From NCBI GenBank assembly GCA_017614375.1, contig JAGABZ010000013.1, positions 76,414 to 140,413 on the forward strand: DNA of 64,000 nucleotides. Reading direction: 5' to 3'. Position numbers and translations under genes: made by a program. The DNA is from Spirochaetales bacterium. GTDB lineage: Bacteria; Spirochaetota; Spirochaetia; Sphaerochaetales; Sphaerochaetaceae. The stretch's first letter is position 1. Each line of letters begins with the position of its first letter. The notes under the pieces are model-generated. The model made no database searches and was not told the origin of the DNA. It was given only the letters and a program-made list of their open reading frames with translations. Below are positions 1 to 8,739 of the stretch, one piece after another.

Positions 1-313
1 GCGAAAGACTGACAAACGGCCCTGTCCCGTACGGGTGGTACACCAGAAGCAGCCCGCTTTCGGCAAAGACTTCCTTTCCCGCCACACAGGCCGTCTGCAC
101 CAGCCGCAGACTCAGCTCCCGGTCCAGCCTGAGTTCGGCCCCCAGGCAGAACTGGGTACTCCGGCCGAAAACCAGATCTGCCGCAAATGCACTATCGAAG
201 TCCAGTGAAAACCTGTCGTCCCCGCGGCCGAAAATCCCTGCGGAGACCGGCCACACGGCCGCGAGGAACAACAGGAAGGTGATAAGGAGCGACCTCAGTC
301 TATGACCCGGCAT
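1..313 (-). CDS. exported protein, cut by window edge
   Basis: The N-terminal 104 codons are visible; the gene runs off the left edge. The start is an ATG at 313 preceded by GGAAGG at a normal distance. The product opens with MPGHR, then a hydrophobic stretch and an Ala-x-Ala type cleavage site (WPVSA), so it is predicted to be exported by a Sec signal peptide. The mature part alternates polar and hydrophobic residues, as in a beta-barrel or beta-sandwich, but too little is present to name a family. It overlaps the end of the upstream lipoprotein gene by 19 bp, so the two are probably co-transcribed and translationally coupled. Confidence 0.6.
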   Translation of the reverse strand, partial: MPGHRLRSLLITFLLFLAAVWPVSAGIFGRGDDRFSLDFDSAFAADLVFGRSTQFCLGAELRLDRELSLRLVQTACVAGKEVFAESGLLLVYHPYGTGPFVSLS

Positions 314-2406
314 AGGGCGAGCCTTCCGTCAGCCCGGCAGACGAGCATGTACGAGCCGGAAAGAGCGAACATCGACAGACCCGGGGTGCTTTCCTGGAAT
401 ACGATGCAGTTTTCAAGCATCGTCAGCACGTTACCGTTGCTTCTGGACAGGCAGTAGACCACCCTCTGCTCCGAGTCCATCGCGTAGAGATAGGTCGACT
501 GGCTGTTGTAGAGCAGCTGGTCTGCCGTCAGCTGCACGGTCTGCGGAGTAACGTATGCCGTCTGGTTGATCCCGATGGCCCCGATGCTGAAGACGAAGTT
601 CTCCAGACTGCCGTTGGAGACGGTCAGACAACCGTCCGAACCCAGGGCGACAGCTGCCGGGACACTGGTGGTGCTGCCGATTTTTCTGAAGCTCTGCACC
701 GCTCCGGTCTGGGACCTCTGGGCCAGGTAGATCTCGGTCTTGTCCGCGGCGGTGAGGGCAACCACTCCTCCGGAGGGCGAGATGGCCATCCTGCAGTCGG
801 CGGTGAAGTCCTCGGGGATGGTGCTGAAACCGCCCAGGACCGGGGAGCCGGTGGACATGCGGAACCACAGGATTCTGTGACTGACCGTGGTACCGTTGAG
901 CACGGTCCGGTTGGCCAGCACATAGGCCATGTTGTCCGACGGGGAGAAATCCAGGGCGCGGACCTCGGAGATCTGGGCCGAGACGCTCGAGCCTGGGATG
1001 GTGAAAGTCCCGGTAATCCTGGCCAGGTCGCCGGTACACATGGCGATGGTTCCGGTATCCTGGTCATAGCGCATGAACGTGACGTTCTCGGTACCGCCGT
1101 AGTTGTCCAGAGTGATTATCCACGGCAAAACCGGGTGGCTCTTTACCATCGTGATGCTGCTGATGAACGGGAAATCATCGGTGCTGTACACGCTGACCAG
1201 ATCCAGATAGTTCCGGGTAACCTTCATTACGGCGATCTTTCCCGCGGACGGACTGACCACGAGGAACCGTCCTCCGGGTAGGGCCGAGACCATCGTGTCG
1301 GACCCCAGCTCGAGATAGGTGCAGGAACTGCCCGTCTTTCCTATCTGGATTGTCGAGAACTCGCTGATCTTGCAGATCGTGCCGCTCTGGCCACCGGATA
1401 TGGCCAGAAACGAGGCCGACACGCAGCCCAGGCTGCCCTGAAGCGAATTGCTCACCACCGCGTCGATCCGGTGGCTGCCGGCTGTGACATTGACCGTCTT
1501 CGTATTGGTCTTTTCCAGAGTCGCAGCCGCACCGCAGGCCTGGCCGTCGATGAACCACTGGATCTTCAGACCGGGCGAGGCCTCGAACTCGTCATCCAGG
1601 GTAAAGGTGACCTGGTTGTCGGTGTTGGCCTGAAGCTGGCAGGTGTCGTCGGAAAACGTGAACCCCGTGAGGGTCCCCCTTACAGGTACGCTCGAGCGGT
1701 TGTTCAGCAGGAAGTAGCCGGACGCGTCGGCGTACTGCATCTGCATTATGCTCAGGTTTCCGGTGGTGGTCTGGCCGCCGACTATCCGGATTGATTCGAC
1801 GAACCCTCCCACGTGGAAATCTCCCGACATCAGCACCCCGCGGACGACGTACGAACCGGCGGCCAGCTCGGTGCTCAGGGTGACCCTGCGGTTTGCGTAG
1901 TCCGGGCTGATCTCCAGCTGGCTCTCCTCGCCGCCCTGGGAACGGATATAAAGCCTGATGTTTGGATCGGGCACCTCGGTGTTTTCCCAATCCACCGTCA
2001 GGTTCAGCGTACCCGTACCGACCATCTGGTCCAGGGTAATCTGGACGGTTCCTGAATTCTGGCTCAGCTCGCAATCGGCCGAGCCCCGGATCAGCGCCAC
2101 ACCCTGTGCGTTCAGACCGGTGGCGGTCACATGCCATGAACCCACCTCCAATCCGTTGATCGTCACCGAGGCGCTGTCGGTGGACACTTCGAACACGGCA
2201 TTGTTCGGCCCGCTTCCGTTTACGCGGTAACGCGTGATCTGAAGCGACGCGGTGTCCTGGGGCACCAGGGTCTTTACTCCGAGCTCGGTCTTTCTGAGTA
2301 GCAGCTTCATGGCGGCAGTACCGCTTTCGTCGCTGCATGAGACTCCCAGCAGGAGCACGAATACGCAGAGCAGTGCAACGGCTCTTTCAAACAGATGTCT
2401 TTTCAT
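295..2406 (-). CDS. large lipoprotein of unknown function (703 aa)
   Basis: The chosen start is the ATG at 2406, eight bases after a GGAGG; a longer reading frame extends upstream but has no ribosome site and would bury the signal peptide. Residues 1-22 form a lipoprotein signal with lipobox LGVSC, so the protein should be lipidated and membrane-anchored. The rest has no TM helix and is rich in Ser, Thr, Gly and Val, with repeated beta-strand-like segments. The first half resembles stacked Ig-like modules and the second half may be a beta-propeller (GGRFLVVSP, then regular WF/VL strands); this is a guess from composition. It precedes the truncated exported gene in an apparent two-gene operon. 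A repeated leader element carries its Shine-Dalgarno site. Confidence 0.75.
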   Translation of the reverse strand: MKRHLFERAVALLCVFVLLLGVSCSDESGTAAMKLLLRKTELGVKTLVPQDTASLQITRYRVNGSGPNNAVFEVSTDSASVTINGLEVGSWHVTATGLNAQGVALIRGSADCELSQNSGTVQITLDQMVGTGTLNLTVDWENTEVPDPNIRLYIRSQGGEESQLEISPDYANRRVTLSTELAAGSYVVRGVLMSGDFHVGGFVESIRIVGGQTTTGNLSIMQMQYADASGYFLLNNRSSVPVRGTLTGFTFSDDTCQLQANTDNQVTFTLDDEFEASPGLKIQWFIDGQACGAAATLEKTNTKTVNVTAGSHRIDAVVSNSLQGSLGCVSASFLAISGGQSGTICKISEFSTIQIGKTGSSCTYLELGSDTMVSALPGGRFLVVSPSAGKIAVMKVTRNYLDLVSVYSTDDFPFISSITMVKSHPVLPWIITLDNYGGTENVTFMRYDQDTGTIAMCTGDLARITGTFTIPGSSVSAQISEVRALDFSPSDNMAYVLANRTVLNGTTVSHRILWFRMSTGSPVLGGFSTIPEDFTADCRMAISPSGGVVALTAADKTEIYLAQRSQTGAVQSFRKIGSTTSVPAAVALGSDGCLTVSNGSLENFVFSIGAIGINQTAYVTPQTVQLTADQLLYNSQSTYLYAMDSEQRVVYCLSRSNGNVLTMLENCIVFQESTPGLSMFALSGSYMLVCRADGRLALCRVID

Positions 2407-2410
2407 TTTT

Positions 2411-2460
2411 CTGCCTCCGCCCCCTCTATCCGCGTCAAAAGCCGAATCGCTGAGAAGAAA
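2411..2460 (-). repeat. leader repeat, copy A
   Basis: One of four related copies (also at 10324, 22480 and 40356). Read on the minus strand it runs from a T/C-rich stretch through TTCTCAGCGA and CGCGGATAGA to GGGGCGGAGG, which is the Shine-Dalgarno site of the lipoprotein gene that starts at 2406. The copies match best in TCTCAGCGA, in GCGGATA and in GGCGGAGG. Confidence 0.6.
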
Positions 2461-2507
2461 ATGAAAAAACTTTGAGAATCGTGTAAACTCAACTCCGGAG
2501 GCCGTCA

Positions 2508-3008
2508 ATGCTGACAATCGTGAAGGGCCTGATTCTGGCCTGCATGCTGATGATTATCGCCGGAGGAATGGGCGCCGTGCCCCGCTGGGTCGACATCCCC
2601 GTCTTCATAGCCTCCATGGGACTGGTATACCTCTACTGGCGCCTTTCCTACTGGGTCTCCGACAAGATGGTGGGCAAGTCCCGACCGACCTCCGCCCCGG
2701 TGCTCTTCTCCGTTTTCGCCGGCAAGGTCCCGGCAATCGCCGAGGACGACCTCCTTCGCGGCCGGCTGATAATCAGCCAGGGGCGCATTGAGCTGTACAA
2801 ACGGACCAGGGACCGCAAAAACCCCTGCGTCCTGGCCTGGGAAATCCCGGCGGATACGATTACATCCGTCAGCTTCGGGAAGGTTACAGGCTCCAGAAGC
2901 GGCTTTACACTTCACACCGCCGATGACGGATTCAGTTTCACCTGCGCCTCCATCGACAAGCACAAACAGCAGCTTTTCTCCGCCCTGGGCTGGAAGATAG
3001 AAAACTGA
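2508..3008 (+). CDS. membrane protein with a PH-like cytosolic domain (166 aa)
   Basis: A GGAGG five bases before the ATG supports the start. Two hydrophobic segments near residues 4-24 and 29-48 look like TM helices. The rest (about 65-166) is soluble and beta-rich, with the rhythm of PH/GRAM-type domains found in small bacterial membrane proteins: a strand around RLIISQGRIELYKR, then WEIPADTITSVSFGK, and a C-terminal helix. The family is not identified with certainty. It is divergent from the lipoprotein gene at 2406 with about 100 bp between the starts, and is followed 44 bp later by cysE with its own promoter. Confidence 0.6.
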   Translation: MLTIVKGLILACMLMIIAGGMGAVPRWVDIPVFIASMGLVYLYWRLSYWVSDKMVGKSRPTSAPVLFSVFAGKVPAIAEDDLLRGRLIISQGRIELYKRTRDRKNPCVLAWEIPADTITSVSFGKVTGSRSGFTLHTADDGFSFTCASIDKHKQQLFSALGWKIEN

Positions 3009-3014
3009 ATCGGC

Positions 3015-3043
3015 TTGCTAAACGCCCCGGCCGTGGTTAAGAT
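3015..3043 (+). promoter_or_regulatory. promoter of cysE, leaderless
   Basis: TTGCTA at 3015-3020 and TAAGAT at 3038-3043 are separated by exactly 17 bp. The cysE ATG begins nine bases after the -10 box and there is no Shine-Dalgarno site, so the mRNA probably starts at or within two bases of the ATG. Confidence 0.55.
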
Positions 3044-3052
3044 TAGCGCTAT

Positions 3053-3880
3053 ATGACGGATTTTGACGAACTTGCGAAAATCAGCGAAACATTGCTGAGC
3101 ACCGGAGTTTCCGATGCCGCGCCGTATGTCGGGCTCAAGGAGCGCACCGAAAAGCTCACCGATGACCTCCTGGCCACCCTCTATCCCTGCCACCTCTCAT
3201 CAGCCGGGGCGATTGCCTGCGGTATTTCATGGCTCAGAAGCATCGAGGGGGCGATGGCCGAAGTATTTGCCCAGGTCTCGGTTCCCGAACCGGAAAAAGT
3301 CGCCGGAAACGTCATCCGCCGCCTGCCCGAAATAAAGGACACGCTCGACAAGGACGTCCGTGCCGCCTTTGAGGGTGACCCCGCCGCAATCAGCATCGAC
3401 GAGGTGATTCTCACCTATCCCGCCCTGACGGCAATCGGAACCTACAGGCTCGCCCACGCCATCCTCACCGAGGGCGTTCCGCTGATTCCCAGGATCATGA
3501 GCGAATACGCCCACCGCCTGACCGGCATCGACATCCATCCGGGAGCGAAGATCGGGGCATGGTTCTTCATCGACCACGGCACCGGGGTCGTAATCGGCGA
3601 GACAACCACGATAGGCGAACATGTAAAGCTCTACCAGCACGTCACCATCGGCGCGAAGAGCTTCGACGCCAATCCCGACGGCAGCCTGGTAAAGGGCGTC
3701 AAGCGCCACCCCGACATCGGAAACAACGTCGTCATCTACGCCGGAGCGACAATCCTCGGCGGAGACACAATCATCGGAGACGGAGCGGTCATCGGCGGAA
3801 ACGTCTGGCTTACCCACTCCGTCGCCCCGGGCGAAACAGTCCAGGCCAAACCCGCCAGCCTCACCAGAAAGCAGAACTGA
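3053..3880 (+). CDS. cysE: serine O-acetyltransferase
   Basis: Transfers acetyl from acetyl-CoA to L-serine, giving O-acetylserine for cysteine synthesis (EC 2.3.1.30). The N-terminal half (about 1-140) is the helical SAT domain. The C-terminal half is a left-handed parallel beta-helix with hexapeptide repeats (GIDIHPGAKIG, GTGVVIGETTTIG, NNVVIYAGATILG). The catalytic His in HPGA and the His of IDHGTG are present. At 275 aa it matches the EpsC/long SAT type found in anaerobes rather than the shorter Bacillus form. Cys synthase is not in this window. The gene is monocistronic: it has its own promoter and is followed by a repeat array and a convergent hydrogenase operon. Confidence 0.93.
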   Translation: MTDFDELAKISETLLSTGVSDAAPYVGLKERTEKLTDDLLATLYPCHLSSAGAIACGISWLRSIEGAMAEVFAQVSVPEPEKVAGNVIRRLPEIKDTLDKDVRAAFEGDPAAISIDEVILTYPALTAIGTYRLAHAILTEGVPLIPRIMSEYAHRLTGIDIHPGAKIGAWFFIDHGTGVVIGETTTIGEHVKLYQHVTIGAKSFDANPDGSLVKGVKRHPDIGNNVVIYAGATILGGDTIIGDGAVIGGNVWLTHSVAPGETVQAKPASLTRKQN

Positions 3881-3968
3881 TTCCGCACCCCTGACTACGT
3901 CCACATCAGGCTCTTTTTTAGGAACATGAGTATCCGCAAATCGTCATTGCCGGTCGTTTTCGTGTGCA

Positions 3969-4110
3969 GTATCCGAAAACATCATCTCAAGGGCATTTTT
4001 CGGATACAAGCGTATCCGAAAACCTCGTTTCAAGCGCTTTTCTCGGATACAAGCGTATCCGAAAACCTCGTTTCGGCGCCTTTTTTCGGATACATGAGGT
4101 ATCCGAAGCA
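3969..4110 (+). repeat. tandem 43-bp hairpin repeats, word GTATCCGAAAA
   Basis: GTATCCGA begins at 3969, 4012, 4055 and 4099, a 43-44 bp period. Each of the first three units closes with TTCGGATAC or CTCGGATAC, so each unit is an inverted repeat with about 18 bases between the arms. The fourth unit is truncated. The array fills the gap between the convergent cysE and hydA genes. Confidence 0.8.
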
Positions 4111-4123
4111 TTTGCGATTTTCA

Positions 4124-4154
4124 CAAAAAAAGAGGCGCCCCGAAGGACGCCTCC
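4124..4154 (-). terminator. intrinsic terminator of the hydrogenase operon
   Basis: On the minus strand GAGGCGTCC, loop TTCG, GGGCGCCTC, then seven T. The nine-base-pair stem with a stable tetraloop and U-tract lies 20 bases after the hydA stop codon. Confidence 0.85.
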
Positions 4155-4172
4155 AAAGTCGCGGGACGCGGT

Positions 4173-5918
4173 TTACTGGTAAATCGGTCTCTGGTGATAC
4201 TTGGTGTGCAGAAGCTCCTCCGACTTCTCGGAAAGCGGCGCACCGAGGAACTCATCGTAAATCTTCTTGATCGACGGATTCTGGTGCGAGCAGCGGACCG
4301 CGCTTCTCTTGTCGTCGGCATACAGGCCGGCGGTTCTCGCGGCACGGTTCGGGGTGCTGCTGGCGTAGGGCTGTCCGCCTCCGGAGATGCATCCGCCCTT
4401 GCAGGCCATGACCTCGATGAAGTGGTATGGAGGTTCCTTGCCCTCGGCCCTGGCCTTGCGGACTTCTTCCAGAACGGTCTTTACGTTGCCCAGACCGCTG
4501 ACAATCGCGACCTTCAGGTCCAGATCGCCGGCCTTGATGGTGGCGGTCTTGATTCCTTCCGGTCCGCGGACGGCGTCGACATCGACACCCTCGAGCTCCT
4601 TGCCCGTCACAGCCCAGTAAGCGGTTCTGATTGCCGCTTCCATGACTCCGCCGGTGTTTCCGAAGATGGTTCCGGCACCGGAGTACTCTCCGATCGGATC
4701 ATCGACGTCGGACTCGGGCAGGACGGAAAGGTCGATGCCCTTGGCCTTGAACATCCTGGCCAGTTCGCGGGTGGTGATGGAAATGTCGGTGTCCTTGTAT
4801 CCGGAGGCGGACATGTTCTCGTCACGGCCGATTTCGAACTTCTTGGCGGTACAGGGCATGACGGCCACGTTGACGATGGTCGCCGGGTCGATTCCGGCCT
4901 TCTGTGCCCAGTAGGTCTTGGTAATCGGGCCCTGCATCTGCATCGGGGACTTGGCCGAGGAGAAGTTGGGAATCATATCCGGGTAGTACTTCTCCATGTA
5001 GTCGGTCCAGGCCGGGCAGCAGCTGGTCAGCTGGGGCAGGACTCCGCCGTGGGTCAGGCGGTGGACAAGCTCGCTTCCCTCTTCCATGATGGTCAGGTCG
5101 GCGGCGAAGTTGGTGTCGAACACCTTGTCGAAGCCGAGCTGTCTGAGACCGGTGTACAGCTTGCCGACGGTCAGGGCTCCGTCGCCCATTCCGAATTCCT
5201 CGCCGATACCTACGCGGACCGACGGAGCGATGTTGACGACGACCGTCTTGGCCGGGTCGTTAATCGCCTGGCGGACCAGTTCGGTGTCGTCGCGCTCATA
5301 GATGGCTCCGACCGGGCAGTGGGCAGCGCACTGGCCGCACTTGACACAGGGAGAATCGTTGAGCGGGAGGTTACAGGCAGGCTGCATCTGGGAACCGTCG
5401 CCGCGGCCGACATACTCGAGGGCGTAGACACCCTGCAGGTCCTGACAGACCTCGACGCAGCGGCCGCACTTGATGCACTTGGTCGGCTCGAGGATGATCG
5501 ACGGGGAGGACTCATCCTTTGGCAGGCGCTTTACGCGGGCATCGAACGGGATTTCCCTGATTCCGAAGTCGGCAGCCAGCTTCTGCAGTTCGCAGTTCTG
5601 GTTGCGGATGCAGGTCAGGCAGTCCGCCGGATGGGTGGAGAGAATCAACTCGATGACGGTCTTGCGGGCCTGGAACAGCTCCGGGTCATCGGTGATGTAG
5701 CTGGCGCCCTCCTGTACCGGAGAAGCACAGGCTCTCTGGATCTTCGGCGAGCCTTCCATCTTCACGATGCACAGACCGCATGAGGCGGTCGGCTTGATGT
5801 CCTCGTGGTAGCAAAGGGTCGGAATCTTCACTCCGGCCGCTGTCGCCGCTGCGAGAACAGAGGATCCGGCTTCGACTTCAACCGGGATACCATTTATCTT
5901 TACATGAACAACACTCAT
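4173..5918 (-). CDS. hydA: [FeFe]-hydrogenase catalytic subunit
   Basis: Reduces protons to H2 (or the reverse) in a cytosolic NAD-linked, probably electron-bifurcating, HydABC complex. An N-terminal plant-type 2Fe-2S domain is followed by the His-containing 4Fe-4S motif (THPADCLTCIRNQNCEL) and two 4Fe-4S clusters (CIKCGRCVEVC and CVKCGQCAAHC). The H-cluster domain has all three signatures: TSCCPAW (L1), MPCTAKKFE (L2) and EVMACKGGCISGGGQP (L3). The C-terminal small-subunit region is fused. Its 581 aa is the usual length of this group. It is the last gene of the operon, 13 bases after hydB, with a strong terminator behind it. Confidence 0.96.
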   Translation of the reverse strand: MSVVHVKINGIPVEVEAGSSVLAAATAAGVKIPTLCYHEDIKPTASCGLCIVKMEGSPKIQRACASPVQEGASYITDDPELFQARKTVIELILSTHPADCLTCIRNQNCELQKLAADFGIREIPFDARVKRLPKDESSPSIILEPTKCIKCGRCVEVCQDLQGVYALEYVGRGDGSQMQPACNLPLNDSPCVKCGQCAAHCPVGAIYERDDTELVRQAINDPAKTVVVNIAPSVRVGIGEEFGMGDGALTVGKLYTGLRQLGFDKVFDTNFAADLTIMEEGSELVHRLTHGGVLPQLTSCCPAWTDYMEKYYPDMIPNFSSAKSPMQMQGPITKTYWAQKAGIDPATIVNVAVMPCTAKKFEIGRDENMSASGYKDTDISITTRELARMFKAKGIDLSVLPESDVDDPIGEYSGAGTIFGNTGGVMEAAIRTAYWAVTGKELEGVDVDAVRGPEGIKTATIKAGDLDLKVAIVSGLGNVKTVLEEVRKARAEGKEPPYHFIEVMACKGGCISGGGQPYASSTPNRAARTAGLYADDKRSAVRCSHQNPSIKKIYDEFLGAPLSEKSEELLHTKYHQRPIYQ

Positions 5919-5931
5919 TGCTTACTCCTCT

Positions 5932-7719
5932 TTACTGGATCGAGATGGCGCCGAACTTACAGGTCTGGATACAGGTTCCGCACTTGATACACTTGGTCTG
6001 GTCGATCGTGTGCGGCTGCTTCAGACTGCCGGAGATGCAGCTGACCGGGCACTTGCGTGCGCAGGCCGTGCAGCCCTTGCACTTCGCCGGGTCGATGACG
6101 TAGCTGATGAGCTTCTTGCACTTTCCGGCCGGGCACTTCTTGTCCACGATGTGGGCAATGTACTCGTCCCTGAAGAACTTCATCGTCGACATGACGGGGT
6201 TCGGGCTGGTCTGGCCGAGGGCGCAGAGCGAAGCCTTTCTCATCGTGTTGGCGATTTCGGTCAGGGTGTCCAGATCCTTCATCGTTCCCTTTCCGTCGGT
6301 GATCTTCTCGAGGATTCCGAGCATCGTCTTGCCGCCGATACGGCAGGGCATGCACTTTCCGCAGGACTCGTCGACGGTGAAGTTCAGGTAGAACTTGGCC
6401 ACGTCGACCATGCAGTCGTCCTCGTCCATGACGATCATTCCGCCGGATCCCATCATCGAGCCGATCTTCACCAGCGAACCGAAGTCGATCGGGGTGTCGA
6501 GGTTCTCGGAAGTGATGACGCCGCCGGAAGGTCCGCCGGTCTGCACAGCCTTGAACTTCTTGCCGTGGGCGATTCCGCCGCCGATGTCGTAGACGATCTC
6601 ACGCAGCGTGGTGCCCATCGGGACTTCGACCAGTCCGGAGTTGCAGATCTTTCCGGTAAGGGCAAAGACCTTTGTTCCGTGGGAATCCTCGTCGCCGATC
6701 TTGGAGAACCACTCGCCGCCCTTGTGGATGATGACGGGGATGTTGGCCCAGGTCTCGACGTTGTTGATTACGGTCGGCTTTTCCCAGAGGCCCTTGACGG
6801 CCGGGAACGGCGGACGCGGAACGGGCATTCCCCTGTGTCCCATGATGGACTGCAGCAGAGCCGTTTCCTCACCGCAGACGAAAGCGCCGGCGCCGAGGCG
6901 GATCTCGATGTCGAAGTCGAATCCGCTTCCGAGGATGTCCTTACCGAGCAGGCCGAGTTCCTTGGACTGGGCCATTGCGACTTCCAGTCTGTGGATGGCC
7001 AGCGGGTACTCCGCGCGGATGTAGATGAATCCCTGATGGGCTCCGATCGCCTTTCCGCAGATAGTCATGGCCTCGAGTACCGAGTGCGGGTCACCTTCGA
7101 GGGTGGAGCGGTCCATGTAGGCACCGGGGTCGCCTTCGTCGGCGTTGCAGACGACGTACTTGATGTCGGACTCGACGTTCTTGGAGAAGTTCCACTTCAT
7201 CCAGGTCGGGAATCCGGCGCCGCCGCGTCCGCGGAGACCTGCGATCTTGAGCTGTTCGATGATGTCCTCCGGGGTCATCTCAAAGAGCGCCTTCTCCAGG
7301 GCGGCGTAACCGTCTCTGGCGATGTACTCGTTGATGTTCTCCGGATCGATGAATCCGCAGTTCCTCAGAACGATTCTGAACTGCTTCTGGTAGAACTTGA
7401 TGTCCTCGACCTGGGCGTGCTTGGCGGCCTTTTCCTTATCGTAGAGAAGGCGCTTGACCTCACGGCCCTTGATGATGTGCTCGGCAATCAGTTCGTGAGC
7501 GTCCTCCGGGGCGACCTTCACGTAGAAGGAGTCCTCCGGGAGAATCTTTACGATCGGTCCCTGTTCGCAGAAACCGAAGCAGCCTGTCTGGACGATCTGG
7601 ACCTCATCGGCCACGCCCTGCTTCTCGGCCTCCAGCTTGAGGTTGTCGAAGATCTGCTGACTGCGGCTGGATTCACAGGCGGTACCGCCGCAAACCAGGA
7701 TATAGTTTCTAAAAGCCAT
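5932..7719 (-). CDS. hydB: NAD-linked hydrogenase subunit, NuoF-like
   Basis: Diaphorase-type subunit that carries FMN and the NAD(H) site and passes electrons to hydA. Domains in order: N-terminal thioredoxin-like 2Fe-2S (CGGTACESS, then QTGCFGFCEQGP), the Nuo51 FMN/NADH domain (LRGRGGAGFPTWMKW), an SLBB region, the NuoF 4Fe-4S motif (ESCGKCMPCRIG) and a C-terminal two-cluster ferredoxin (CKGCTACARKC and CIKCGTCIQTC). The 595 aa length matches HydB of fermentative anaerobes. It is the fourth gene in the operon hydC, ATPase, 2Fe-2S protein, hydB, hydA. Confidence 0.95.
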   Translation of the reverse strand: MAFRNYILVCGGTACESSRSQQIFDNLKLEAEKQGVADEVQIVQTGCFGFCEQGPIVKILPEDSFYVKVAPEDAHELIAEHIIKGREVKRLLYDKEKAAKHAQVEDIKFYQKQFRIVLRNCGFIDPENINEYIARDGYAALEKALFEMTPEDIIEQLKIAGLRGRGGAGFPTWMKWNFSKNVESDIKYVVCNADEGDPGAYMDRSTLEGDPHSVLEAMTICGKAIGAHQGFIYIRAEYPLAIHRLEVAMAQSKELGLLGKDILGSGFDFDIEIRLGAGAFVCGEETALLQSIMGHRGMPVPRPPFPAVKGLWEKPTVINNVETWANIPVIIHKGGEWFSKIGDEDSHGTKVFALTGKICNSGLVEVPMGTTLREIVYDIGGGIAHGKKFKAVQTGGPSGGVITSENLDTPIDFGSLVKIGSMMGSGGMIVMDEDDCMVDVAKFYLNFTVDESCGKCMPCRIGGKTMLGILEKITDGKGTMKDLDTLTEIANTMRKASLCALGQTSPNPVMSTMKFFRDEYIAHIVDKKCPAGKCKKLISYVIDPAKCKGCTACARKCPVSCISGSLKQPHTIDQTKCIKCGTCIQTCKFGAISIQ

Positions 7720-7735
7720 TGCTCTCCCCCGTTCC

Positions 7736-8128
7736 TCAAGCCTTCATGATGTCCACGGAAGGCCTGTCGTAGATGTGGTCGGTGACAAGCTTCTTTCCGA
7801 TGACGTGCGATTTGACAATCTCGCGGGCAACGGCGGCGTCGACCTTTCCATAGATCGTGGCGGGCATGCCGGGAACGATGACCTCGACGGTCGGCTCGAC
7901 GTAGCACAGACCCATGCATCCGGTCTGGGTTACGGCGACGTTCTCAATCTTTTCCTCGTCCAGGACCTTCAGGAACTCATCGAGGACCGTCTTGGCTCCG
8001 GCGGCGATACCGCAGGTGCCCATGCCGACGATTATCTGGCTGTCCTTGCCGGCCAAGTCGCGCTTCTGGAGCGCATCCTGTTTCTGTTCTCTCAGTTTCC
8101 TGAGCTCTTCCAAAGAAATCTTTGCCAT
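7736..8128 (-). CDS. thioredoxin-like 2Fe-2S ferredoxin of the hydrogenase operon
   Basis: A 130-aa electron carrier with the four-Cys pattern of thioredoxin-fold ferredoxins: GMGTCGIAAGAK holds only one Cys, and the later pair is in QTGCMGLCYVEP. Similar stand-alone proteins sit between the NuoE-like and NuoF-like genes in clostridial and Thermotoga-type hydrogenase clusters. The start at 8128 follows GGAGAACAGAA; an upstream in-frame extension lacks a ribosome site. The first conserved motif shows only one of the two Cys usually expected, so cluster binding there may use a different ligand or be lost. Confidence 0.8.
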   Translation of the reverse strand: MAKISLEELRKLREQKQDALQKRDLAGKDSQIIVGMGTCGIAAGAKTVLDEFLKVLDEEKIENVAVTQTGCMGLCYVEPTVEVIVPGMPATIYGKVDAAVAREIVKSHVIGKKLVTDHIYDRPSVDIMKA

Positions 8129-8148
8129 TTCTGTTCTCCTGTATGTTT

Positions 8149-8727
8149 TTACCGGGCCAAACGAAGCTCGTGTTCCGTCCTGCAACCGTCCAGTCCCTCC
8201 TCAAGCCCCTCCAGATACTGGCGGGCCAGATTCAGCGAACCGGCGGTCTTCAGTTCAAGCAGGGCGTCGATCAGGTCGGATCTGCTGACCTGGTAGGCGT
8301 CGCTTCCGGCAGGGGTGTCCAGGCTCCTGTCAACCGCAACATCGCATCCCTCCGGAGCTCCGGAAAAGATGGCAAGCAGCGTCGAGGGGAGGTTTCCCAG
8401 GGGCGGTACGTCGATGTCGGTCAGATCGAACTCAAACGACACCTTTGTTCCGCGGCCCTCCTCGGACTCCAGACTGAAAGCGCAGCTCGTCTGTTTGACG
8501 AACGGCAACCCCAGTCCGACCTTTCTCCTGCTGTGCTTGATTCCGTCCGTGTAGAACGGGTCGGTAACGCGCTTCTGCACCTCCGCGCTCATTCCCTTTC
8601 CGTTGTCCTGAATCACAAAACCGATCCGGTCCTGTGTCTCGGCGATGGTGATCCTGACCATTGTCGAGCCCGCCTCGAGCGAGTTCTGGGCGATGTCCAG
8701 GAGGAAGTCGCAGAGGAATACATGCAT
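8149..8727 (-). CDS. histidine-kinase-like ATPase in the hydrogenase operon (192 aa)
   Basis: A GHKL/HATPase_c domain without any phosphoacceptor His domain or sensor. The N-box is DFLLDIAQNSLEAGS, the G1 box DNGKGM and the G2 box VGLGLPF. The domain ends near residue 105 and is followed by about 85 residues without a recognised motif. Small ATPases of this kind are found in NAD-dependent [FeFe]-hydrogenase operons, where their role is not settled; assembly or regulation has been considered. It starts 12 bases after hydC and lies 20 bases before the 2Fe-2S gene, so it is clearly within the operon. Confidence 0.85.
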   Translation of the reverse strand: MHVFLCDFLLDIAQNSLEAGSTMVRITIAETQDRIGFVIQDNGKGMSAEVQKRVTDPFYTDGIKHSRRKVGLGLPFVKQTSCAFSLESEEGRGTKVSFEFDLTDIDVPPLGNLPSTLLAIFSGAPEGCDVAVDRSLDTPAGSDAYQVSRSDLIDALLELKTAGSLNLARQYLEGLEEGLDGCRTEHELRLAR

Positions 8728-8739
8728 CCCGGCCGGCCT

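Noticed and set aside
3969-4110. CRISPR array
   Set aside because: The 43-bp units are near-identical throughout with no unique spacers, each unit is itself an inverted repeat, and no cas gene is present.
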